Part shown: positions 1-4,591 of the stretch, piece after piece
Position numbering within the stretch: the stretch's first letter is position 1
How the letters are laid out: each line of letters starts with the position of its first letter
Origin: an uncultured Woeseiaceae bacterium
Lineage (GTDB): Bacteria > Pseudomonadota > Gammaproteobacteria > Steroidobacterales > Woeseiaceae
Reading direction: 5' to 3'
Length of the DNA stretch: 5,700 nt
Assembly: GCA_945787435.1 (NCBI GenBank)
Contig: CALZHX010000060.1
Location: 1 to 5,700, forward strand
Notes under the pieces: model-generated
Seen by the model: the letters and a program-made list of their open reading frames with translations, nothing else
Databases searched by the model: none
Told to the model about the DNA's origin: nothing
Position numbers and translations under genes: made by a program

Positions 1-1038
1 GGCGACACCTACTTCCCGGGCCATACCGTGGACAAGCCGACCGACTTTGCAACATTTGAACTTGACGCCTATATTTCCGCGGCGGATTTGAGTAACGCGC
101 TTAATGTAACTGAGCGGCAACTCGCGGCGCACAACCCGGCATTGCAGTCGACCGTGTGGCAAGGCAGCAAGCACTTGCCGAAAGGCTTGCAGGTTCGCTT
201 GCCGGCGGACCTGCTCGATTCGCCCGTAGACACGCTGCTCGCCGGCATCGCTGGCGATACCTGGCAATCCTCACAGCTGCCCGACCTGTTCCACACGATT
301 GCGCGCGGTGACACATTGTCGCAAATCGCGCAGACGTATAAGACGAGGGTGTCGACGCTCATGACTCTCAACAACCTGAACAGCTCGAATCGCATCCGGG
401 CTGGCCAGCGACTGCGCCTGCCCGCCGCCGGACCAGCGCCGGTTGTATCGCCGCCCGCACCCGTGGTGGCGGCCGCCATCGTCAGCGCGGATGCGCCGGC
501 GATACAGGTTCCCGAAACGGTATCGGAGCAAACACCGGGAGCGATGGCTGACAGCGATCTCGCTGCAAGTCTGCTCGGCACGATTCAAACAGCCCTGTTG
601 TCCGATCCAAGCGATTACAGCGTTGCAAGTGACCGGTCTATCGAAGTTCACCCGCTTGAAACGCTGGGCCATTATGCAGACTGGCTTGGCATACGGACGC
701 AACGATTGCGCGATATCAACGGCCTGTCCTTTCGAACGCCTGTTGACGTCGGCCAGCGTATCAAACTCGATCTCAGCGCTGTCGACGCGCAGTCTTTCGA
801 AGACAAACGCGTTGCGTTCCATCGCGGACAGCAGGATACCTTCTTTCGCGAGAACATCATCTCAGGTGTGACCGAGCACGTCATTGCACGTGGCGAGGCG
901 ATCTGGGTGCTTGCGCTGCGTGAATACGATGTGCCGGTCTGGCTTTTCCGGCAGTACAATCCGGAATTCGATCTCCACAACATTCAGCCTGGAACGACCG
1001 TGCGCTTTCCTGTCCTGACCAGCGTCGACAGGACCTGA
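1..1038 (+). CDS. LysM-repeat cell-wall protein, 3' part (probable lytic transglycosylase C-terminal half)
   Basis: The frame is open from the first base, so the gene begins upstream; a GTG at 28 is in frame but is probably internal. Of 345 visible residues, the clearest module is a LysM at about 97-141 (FHTIARGDTLSQIAQTY, then a LNNLN segment, ending AGQRLRLP). LysM modules bind the glycan backbone of peptidoglycan. Three more stretches look like diverged LysM folds: about 19-68 (ending PKGLQVRLP), 215-258 (ending VGQRIKLDL) and 292-338 (HVIARGEAIWVLA, ending PGTTVRFPV). An Ala/Pro/Val-rich linker lies at about 142-165. The opening YFPGH stretch followed by a diverged LysM resembles the region just after the catalytic domain in MltD-like soluble lytic transglycosylases. 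That assignment is inference, because no catalytic domain is in view. The product is expected in the periplasm or at the outer membrane. Six bases separate it from the next gene. Confidence 0.85.
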   Translation, partial: GDTYFPGHTVDKPTDFATFELDAYISAADLSNALNVTERQLAAHNPALQSTVWQGSKHLPKGLQVRLPADLLDSPVDTLLAGIAGDTWQSSQLPDLFHTIARGDTLSQIAQTYKTRVSTLMTLNNLNSSNRIRAGQRLRLPAAGPAPVVSPPAPVVAAAIVSADAPAIQVPETVSEQTPGAMADSDLAASLLGTIQTALLSDPSDYSVASDRSIEVHPLETLGHYADWLGIRTQRLRDINGLSFRTPVDVGQRIKLDLSAVDAQSFEDKRVAFHRGQQDTFFRENIISGVTEHVIARGEAIWVLALREYDVPVWLFRQYNPEFDLHNIQPGTTVRFPVLTSVDRT

Positions 1039-1044
1039 TAGACC

Positions 1045-1437
1045 ATGCTGCGCCTGTTCCTCGTGCGACTTGCGCCGCTGGTGTTGGTCATCATCGCGGC
1101 AGGTTTCTGGATTAACGACGTCCAGCAGGGCGGCCCATACGTCCTGCGCAACCTCGTGCCGCCCATCGTCGTGCTGTTGCTTGCTGCGATTACCCTGTAT
1201 CGCGGTGGTGGGACCTGGACCGGATCTGGCTTTCGCCTGCCGCTCGGCGTCGCGGGCTACGCAATCCCGGCGCTGGGACTCTCCGCATACCTGCACTACG
1301 CCTTTTCGGTGAACCTCAATGGGCTGTTCACGGGCGCGACGAACCCCGAAGGCCTGTTCCGTTTTTTGCCCGTTTACACGCTGGTTGCAGGTGGCATTGG
1401 CTTTGCGATTGGCTGGATCGCCGGCAAGAACGTGTGA
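1045..1437 (+). CDS. Small four-helix inner-membrane protein, unknown function
   Basis: A 130-aa protein that I do not recognise. Hydrophobic segments at about 6-23, 37-52, 66-88 and 107-127 predict four transmembrane helices, and little of the protein lies outside the membrane. The N-terminus (MLRLFLVRLAP) carries positive charge beside the first helix, and the C-terminus is short and basic (AGKNV). No catalytic motif is apparent. The ATG lies 6 bases after the stop of the LysM-protein gene, with an AGGA at 1030-1033 as a possible Shine-Dalgarno 11 bases upstream, so the two genes are probably co-transcribed. The position between a peptidoglycan-binding protein and an L,D-transpeptidase suggests, without proving, an envelope role. 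Reading-frame length, hydrophobicity and the tight spacing support a real gene. Confidence 0.8.
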   Translation: MLRLFLVRLAPLVLVIIAAGFWINDVQQGGPYVLRNLVPPIVVLLLAAITLYRGGGTWTGSGFRLPLGVAGYAIPALGLSAYLHYAFSVNLNGLFTGATNPEGLFRFLPVYTLVAGGIGFAIGWIAGKNV

Positions 1438-1464
1438 ATTGTGCCATGTTCCCGTCAGCAAAGG

Positions 1465-1481
1465 TTTGCTAACCTCGGCTC
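1465..1481 (+). promoter_or_regulatory. Possible -10 element for a leaderless L,D-transpeptidase mRNA
   Basis: The sequence TTTGCTAACCT lies just upstream of the ATG at 1482. It contains TGnTAnnnT, resembling an extended -10 box, with the TAACCT hexamer (1470-1475) six bases before the start codon. No Shine-Dalgarno is placed properly: the only AAAGG (1460-1464) is 17 bases upstream. That spacing fits a transcript starting at or next to the ATG. No convincing -35 box is visible, so this is tentative. Confidence 0.25.
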
Positions 1482-1979
1482 ATGCGCAAACTGAGTACCG
1501 CACTGATATTGTTGTTCCTGCTGACCCAGGGAGGGTTGCAGGCGGGCGGCTTTCCGACTGCAGACAGGGTGGTCGTCGAAAAGGGCGATCGAAAACTGCA
1601 CCTTGTAAGAAATGGTGAAGCGATCCGGACTTTCGACATCGCACTCGGCATTCGTCCGACCGGGGACAAGAAGTTTGAGGGCGACTTTCGCACGCCGGAA
1701 GGAACCTACTTGCTCGACGTACGCAATCCGAATAGCGAGTTCTTCCTCTCGATTCACGTTTCCTACCCCAATGGGCAGGATATCCGTGAGGCGCGCTCGA
1801 AAGGACTCGATCCGGGTGGCGCCATCATGATTCATGGTCAGCCTAATACGCCAACGCGATCCGAGACCTATTACAGCACGCAGGACTGGACCAACGGCTG
1901 CATCGCGGTCTCGAATTCCGACATGATCGACATCTGGCTGATGACTGCCGACAACACCCCCATTGAAATCCGGCCTTGA
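1482..1979 (+). CDS. L,D-transpeptidase family protein (YkuD domain), exported
   Basis: This 165-aa protein has a short basic N-terminus, a hydrophobic core (about 5-15) and a plausible signal-peptidase site after LQA (residue 21). It should act in the periplasm. The mature part is essentially one YkuD/L,D-transpeptidase domain. It shows the early GDxRTPEG strand motif (67-74), the conserved HG pair (His118) and the nucleophile motif TNGCIAVSN with Cys140. Such enzymes cross-link peptidoglycan 3-3 or attach proteins to it; which reaction applies here cannot be told. The usual SHGC motif reads TNGC, with Asn138 in place of His, which I believe occurs in a known subgroup. At 165 aa it lacks room for a LysM or other binding domain. 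It follows the membrane-protein gene by 44 bases, and its stop codon overlaps the start of ppnN. Confidence 0.92.
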   Translation: MRKLSTALILLFLLTQGGLQAGGFPTADRVVVEKGDRKLHLVRNGEAIRTFDIALGIRPTGDKKFEGDFRTPEGTYLLDVRNPNSEFFLSIHVSYPNGQDIREARSKGLDPGGAIMIHGQPNTPTRSETYYSTQDWTNGCIAVSNSDMIDIWLMTADNTPIEIRP

Positions 1980-3361
1980 CTGAGCGGGACTTGACGATCC
2001 TGGATCCTGTCAACACCGAGGTGCGGCCCGAGGGCAGCCTGGAGGTCATGTCTCAGCTTGAGGTCGATCAGCTGCGCTCAAGCGGCGAAGGCGGCCTCTA
2101 CACCCTGCTACGGCGTTGCATGCTTGCTGTCCTGAACTCCGGCAGCGAGATTGACGACGCGCGCACCATGCTCGAGCGATATGAAGATTTCGAGTTGGGG
2201 TTCATCCAGCAGGATCGCGGGCTGAAGTTGTCGCTGCAAAGCGCGCCGGGGGGTGCCTTTGTCGATGGCAAGATGATTCGCGGTATTCGCGAATTGCTGT
2301 TCGCCGTACTTCGCGACATCGTCTACACGCGCAACGTTGTTATCGATAGTAATCGATTCGATTTGCAGGCTGGTGACGGAATCACAGATGCGGTGTTTCA
2401 CATTGTCCGCAATGCGGGGCTGCTAAAGCTGCCGGCAGACGTGAATCTCGTCGTATGCTGGGGAGGCCACGCCATCAGCCGCGCCGAATACGATTACACC
2501 AAGCTCGTGGGTTATCAACTGGGCCTGCGAGGACTGAATGTTTGCACCGGCTGCGGTGCCGGTGCCATGAAGGGCCCGATGAAAGGTGCGACGATCGGTC
2601 ATGCGAAGCAGCGTATCCGTAACGGTCGTTACATCGGTATTAGCGAACCCGGCATTATTGCTGCGGAATCACCCAACCCGATCGTGAATTCCCTGGTGAT
2701 CATGCCCGACATGGAAAAACGCCTGGAAGCGTTCGTCCGTGTCGGCCATGGCATCGTTGTCTTTCCAGGTGGCGTGGGAACGGCTGAGGAAATACTCTAT
2801 TTGCTCGGCGTGCTGATGCACCCGGACAACCAGGGCCAGCCAATGCCGATGATTATGACCGGGCCGGCTTCCGCAGAGCCCTATTTCCGGCAAATTGACG
2901 CGTTTGTTGCCGCGACGCTTGGTAAGGACGCACAACGCCGCTACAAGATAGTCATCGACGATCCGCGCGAGGTTGCTCGCAGCATGCGTGCGGGGCTCAA
3001 AGATGTTCAGGAATTTCGCACACAGCATGGCGACGCATACTACTTCAACTGGCGACTGGCGATTGATGAGGAATTTCAGCGCCCGTTCCCATCGACACAT
3101 GCGGCAATGAGCGAGCTGGAAATCAGCGAGGATTTGCCAAAACATGTTCTCGCGGCGAATCTGCGTCGCGCGTTCTCGGGTATCGTCTCCGGCAACGTCC
3201 GTGAAGATACCGCGAGCCTGATCGAGAAAGACGGACCGTTCGAAATCACGGCCTCGGCAAAAATAATGAGCCTGCTCGACGACCTGCTAAAGGCCTTTGT
3301 CGAGCAGAAGCGCATGAAAATCTCCGGGAGCGATTACGTTCCTTGTTATCAGGTCCGATAA
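1976..3361 (+). CDS. ppnN: PpnN-type nucleotide 5'-monophosphate nucleosidase (YgdH/LOG family)
   Basis: This 461-aa protein matches the known E. coli PpnN (about 454 aa) along its whole length. Family members cleave purine and pyrimidine nucleoside monophosphates to base plus ribose 5-phosphate in the cytoplasm, and E. coli PpnN is activated by (p)ppGpp. The N-terminal region contains LSQLEVD-like SQLEVDQL (26-33) and AVLNSGS. The central Rossmann-like LOG domain shows CWGGH (161-165), CTGCGAGAMKGPMKG (190-204), MEKRLEAFVR (246-255) and the signature PGGVGTAEE (264-272), which includes the expected catalytic glutamate. The C-terminal PpnN-specific domain contains LRRAFSGIVSGNV (396-408) and ends near YVPCYQ. 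The TTG start overlaps the preceding stop (TTGA), implying translational coupling. A TTG at 1991, GTG at 2021 or ATG at 2048 could also be the start. The family's N-terminus requires inclusion from about the PEGS motif (19-22), which favours 2021 or earlier. Confidence 0.96.
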   Translation: MTERDLTILDPVNTEVRPEGSLEVMSQLEVDQLRSSGEGGLYTLLRRCMLAVLNSGSEIDDARTMLERYEDFELGFIQQDRGLKLSLQSAPGGAFVDGKMIRGIRELLFAVLRDIVYTRNVVIDSNRFDLQAGDGITDAVFHIVRNAGLLKLPADVNLVVCWGGHAISRAEYDYTKLVGYQLGLRGLNVCTGCGAGAMKGPMKGATIGHAKQRIRNGRYIGISEPGIIAAESPNPIVNSLVIMPDMEKRLEAFVRVGHGIVVFPGGVGTAEEILYLLGVLMHPDNQGQPMPMIMTGPASAEPYFRQIDAFVAATLGKDAQRRYKIVIDDPREVARSMRAGLKDVQEFRTQHGDAYYFNWRLAIDEEFQRPFPSTHAAMSELEISEDLPKHVLAANLRRAFSGIVSGNVREDTASLIEKDGPFEITASAKIMSLLDDLLKAFVEQKRMKISGSDYVPCYQVR

Positions 3362-3546
3362 AAAAATCTGCGGCTTATTGTTAAATCTACCCGTTCAAAG
3401 TCACACTCGCCCGGTTGATTAAGTAAAAAGGCCCGGTAACACATTGAAAGTTATGTGAAAAATCGCAGTCTGCACTGTGATGCAGTTCCTGTGAATTATG
3501 CCAGTCGACACTTAGCATCTGTTCAAAGGATTTACTGAGCATAGTT
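3362..3546 (+). other. Intergenic region between ppnN and the 91-aa gene
   Basis: These 185 bases are A+T-richer than the flanking genes and hold no supported gene. TGTGA occurs at 3454, 3476 and 3490 without a paired TCACA. GCCCGGT is repeated directly at 3409 and 3431. A small inverted repeat CTGCA/TGCAG spans 3470-3485. I see no clear terminator after ppnN and no confident -35/-10 pair, although a promoter for the 91-aa gene should lie here. AAGGA at 3526-3530 is 16 bases from the ATG at 3547, far for a Shine-Dalgarno. Confidence 0.6.
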
Positions 3547-3822
3547 ATGCCGGATAGCAAACACCTCAGATGGGTGGCCGACTACAGCACGGATGGCAAG
3601 TCGAGTAACGACGAATCAGACAAGTCTGTAACGCCTGCAGAACCTGCCGCGAACGATGCGGATGGTTGGCAGCAATACCGCCAATGGATTTCCAAGGCAC
3701 CTGCCCCCCGCGGTCGGCGAGTTGGCATTGACCCTTCGCTGTATACCTGGAAAGGTTATCGCAGCTGGTCGGAACAGGTGAAGCGCAACTGGGAACCTGA
3801 CGGTGGCGAAGACGGCGAGTAG
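3547..3822 (+). CDS. 91-aa acidic protein with duplicated WxxYRxW motif, unknown function
   Basis: I do not recognise this protein. It has no signal peptide and no membrane segment, so it is probably cytoplasmic. Residues about 13-40 are polar, rich in Ser, Asp, Glu, Ala and Pro, and probably disordered. The second half carries two copies of W-x-x-Y-R-x-W: Trp41-Trp47 (WQQYRQW) and Trp68-Trp74 (WKGYRSW), 27 residues apart. A basic segment, PRGRRVG (54-60), lies between them, and the C-terminus is strongly acidic (EPDGGEDGE). The motif conservation and the strong terminator about 28 bases after the stop argue for a real gene. It stands alone as a transcription unit between ppnN and the CRP-controlled pair. 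The ATG has only a weak ribosome site (GAG at 3536-3538, or AAGGA farther off), so the start is moderately certain. Confidence 0.75.
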   Translation: MPDSKHLRWVADYSTDGKSSNDESDKSVTPAEPAANDADGWQQYRQWISKAPAPRGRRVGIDPSLYTWKGYRSWSEQVKRNWEPDGGEDGE

Positions 3823-3850
3823 TTATCTCTCGCGAACACAGCATTATCGA

Positions 3851-3873
3851 ACGCCGGCTTTGCCGGCGTTTTT
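3851..3873 (+). terminator. Rho-independent terminator after the 91-aa gene
   Basis: Perfect 8-bp stem ACGCCGGC / GCCGGCGT with a TTT loop (3859-3861), followed directly by a run of five T ending at 3873. It lies 28 bases after the stop at 3822 and should end that transcript, isolating it from the downstream promoter. Confidence 0.93.
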
Positions 3874-3946
3874 CGTTGGTTGCTGCTGCTCATTGGACAT
3901 AGCGTTCGACTGTGACGAATGTCACCTTCAAAAGCACTAACCAACG
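3874..3946. repeat. Inverted repeat flanking the upstream CRP-like site
   Basis: CGTTGGTT (3874-3881) and its exact complement AACCAACG (3939-3946) enclose 57 bases that contain the first CRP-like site. The right arm continues as CCG, so AACGCCG (3944-3950) could also pair with CGGCGTT (3864-3870) in the terminator stem. This could be chance; no function is claimed. Confidence 0.4.
3911..3926. promoter_or_regulatory. CRP/Vfr-like binding site 1 (upstream)
   Basis: TGTGA-CGAATG-TCACC matches the CRP consensus TGTGA-N6-TCACA at 9 of 10 conserved positions. The centre is 3918.5, about -147.5 from the predicted start of the downstream promoter and 106 bp (close to ten helical turns) from site 2. 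It may act as an accessory upstream site. The regulator itself is not in the window. Confidence 0.6.
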
Positions 3947-3983
3947 CCGTTTTGAACCGGTACTGCGTCTGATTTTTAGCGAT

Positions 3984-3999
3984 TGAATTGCGGAATTCA
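3984..3999. promoter_or_regulatory. 16-base palindrome, candidate operator
   Basis: TGAATT-GCGG-AATTCA is a perfect 6+6 inverted repeat with a 4-base spacer, centred at 3991.5 (about -74.5). It lies between the two CRP-like sites, 33 bp upstream of the centre of site 2 and 73 bp downstream of site 1, roughly whole helical turns from both. It could bind a dimeric regulator; I recognise no family consensus. Confidence 0.4.
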
Positions 4000-4016
4000 C
4001 AACTTCTAAATCAAGC

Positions 4017-4032
4017 TGTGATCTGCCTCACG
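4017..4032. promoter_or_regulatory. CRP/Vfr-like binding site 2 (promoter-proximal, class II position)
   Basis: TGTGA-TCTGCC-TCACG matches the CRP consensus at 9 of 10 conserved positions. Its centre (4024.5) lies at -41.5 from a start predicted seven bases after the -10 box at 4054-4059, the standard class II activation geometry. It overlaps the place where a -35 box would be, and no good -35 box is present there. An overlapping inverted repeat GCCTC-ACG-GAGGC (4025-4037) could serve a competing factor. Confidence 0.68.
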
Positions 4033-4053
4033 GAGGCGCCACGCAGAGCTATT

Positions 4054-4066
4054 TATAGTCACTCTT
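4054..4066 (+). promoter_or_regulatory. -10 box and predicted start of the 63-aa/80-aa transcript
   Basis: TATAGT (4054-4059) differs from the sigma-70 TATAAT at one base. The hexamer 17 bases upstream (4031-4036, CGGAGG) is not a -35 box, as expected for an activator-dependent promoter. Transcription is predicted to begin near 4066, leaving a 30-base leader before the ATG at 4096. Confidence 0.62.
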
Positions 4067-4095
4067 ACTGACACTTAATTTGCGATTAGAAGAGT

Positions 4096-4287
4096 ATGTC
4101 AAACAAGTGCAAGGAAGCTCAATCGCCCGTGGTCTTTCTCAAGGATGAGTCCGCACGGCAACGCTGGGAACTGTTTCATCGGGCAATTGCCCATGCGAAA
4201 CAGTCGAATGTCTCGGAGCTCGACGACATCGATTCCGAGTCGGGTGATCCGAAAAGCGGTGGCCCGATGCTGTCCATCGTTCGCTAG
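4096..4287 (+). CDS. 63-aa soluble acidic small protein, unknown function
   Basis: I do not recognise this protein. It lacks a signal peptide and a membrane segment. Residues about 16-37 (containing SARQRWELFHRAIAHAK) should form an amphipathic helix. An acidic stretch rich in Asp, Glu and Ser follows at 40-51, and the tail is short and Gly/Pro-containing. The ATG is preceded by AGAAGAG (4089-4095), a modest Shine-Dalgarno-like run. The gene is the first after the CRP-type promoter, which strengthens the case that it is real. Its TAG stop lies within a 12-base palindrome, and the following gene starts 9 bases later in the same frame, so the two are probably translated in sequence. Without a homology search, the coding call rests on promoter context, an acceptable start site and sensible composition. 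Confidence 0.65.
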   Translation: MSNKCKEAQSPVVFLKDESARQRWELFHRAIAHAKQSNVSELDDIDSESGDPKSGGPMLSIVR

Positions 4288-4291
4288 CGAA
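4280..4291. repeat. 12-base perfect palindrome spanning the 63-aa stop codon
   Basis: TTCGCTAGCGAA is its own reverse complement. It covers the TAG stop (4285-4287) and ends 5 bases before the next GTG start. With no spacer it would fold poorly as RNA but could be a protein-binding site. Chance is also possible. Confidence 0.4.
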
Positions 4292-4296
4292 TCGCT

Positions 4297-4539
4297 GTGG
4301 AACGCCTCGCGCAACTCATGGATGATCTCGACGACCTGATCTCGATGGTCGGGCTGCTCACCGAGCGAATCCGAAAATTCTGCCTTGGTGTGATCGCCGC
4401 CTGTACGACAATCGCGCTCCAGGCAGGTGGAATCCTGCTTGCGCTTGCACATCCGCCACTCGCGCTCGCGACCGCGTTACTGCTGTTTGTAAGCCTGCTT
4501 TATCACACCGTTACCTCACCGCGACTTGAAATAGTCTGA
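4297..4539 (+). CDS. 80-aa protein with two membrane segments, unknown function
   Basis: I do not recognise this protein. The N-terminal 27 residues are charged and probably helical (MDDLDDLISM, then LTERIRK). Two hydrophobic helices follow, at about 28-51 and 53-72, joined by a tight HPP turn, so a hairpin membrane topology with both ends on the same side is likely. The short tail reads SPRLEIV. The start could be the GTG at 4297 or the ATG at 4318 (residue 8); neither has a strong ribosome site, which fits coupling to the 63-aa gene that ends 9 bases upstream. It is probably the second gene of the CRP-type transcription unit. Its last codons contain the -35 element of the htpG promoter, so the coding end and a promoter share bases. 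The size and shape resemble many unrelated small membrane proteins, so no function is proposed. Confidence 0.7.
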   Translation: MERLAQLMDDLDDLISMVGLLTERIRKFCLGVIAACTTIALQAGGILLALAHPPLALATALLLFVSLLYHTVTSPRLEIV

Positions 4540-4551
4540 TAAGCCCCTATC
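4525..4551 (+). promoter_or_regulatory. Sigma-32 (RpoH) heat-shock promoter of htpG
   Basis: CTTGAAA (4525-4531) is a perfect sigma-32 -35 element. A 12-base spacer leads to CCCCTAT (4544-4550), a close variant of the CCCCATnT -10 element. The variant and spacer resemble my recollection of E. coli dnaK P2. Transcription should begin near 4557-4560. The -35 element lies inside the final codons of the 80-aa gene. The position directly before a classical heat-shock gene makes this assignment strong. Confidence 0.88.
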
Positions 4552-4554
4552 GTG

Positions 4555-4573
4555 TCTGCCAATTGAAGGCAGA
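4555..4573 (+). other. Short hairpin at the predicted 5' end of the htpG mRNA
   Basis: TCTGCC (4555-4560) and GGCAGA (4568-4573) form a perfect 6-bp stem with a 7-base loop. The stem ends 5 bases before the Shine-Dalgarno (4579-4584), so it does not cover it. A terminal stem like this could protect the message from decay; a thermosensor role looks unlikely because the ribosome site stays open. Not a CIRCE element. Confidence 0.5.
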
Positions 4574-4578
4574 TGCAG

Positions 4579-4584
4579 AAGGAG
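4579..4584 (+). promoter_or_regulatory. Ribosome binding site deciding the htpG GTG start
   Basis: AAGGAG lies 7 bases before the GTG at 4592, ideal spacing. It selects GTG over the ATG at 4573, which is upstream of the site and out of frame. Confidence 0.88.
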
Positions 4585-4591
4585 CGACTGC

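Noticed and set aside
271..1461. Long minus-strand open frames opposite the LysM and membrane-protein genes (271-822, 862-1461)
   Set aside because: They lie antisense to well-supported genes in G+C-rich DNA; their translations are basic, Arg/Gln/Cys-rich and without recognisable domains.
2669..3145. 158-aa minus-strand frame inside ppnN
   Set aside because: It is antisense to the most conserved part of ppnN, whose protein match is unambiguous; a shadow frame.
3409..3437. Direct repeat GCCCGGT (22 bases apart) as an iteron or attachment site
   Set aside because: Only two 7-base copies, with no origin, integrase or tRNA nearby; chance is adequate.
3454..3494. Three TGTGA words upstream of the 91-aa gene as CRP sites
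   Set aside because: None has a TCAC partner six bases downstream, unlike the two sites at 3911 and 4017.
3498..3515. Five-codon mini-frame (MPVDT) as a leader peptide
   Set aside because: No ribosome site, no regulatory codon run and no attenuator structure after it.
4555..4573. htpG leader hairpin as a CIRCE or ROSE-type thermosensor
   Set aside because: It lacks the TTAGCACTC/GAGTGCTAA arms of CIRCE and does not pair with the Shine-Dalgarno as ROSE elements do.
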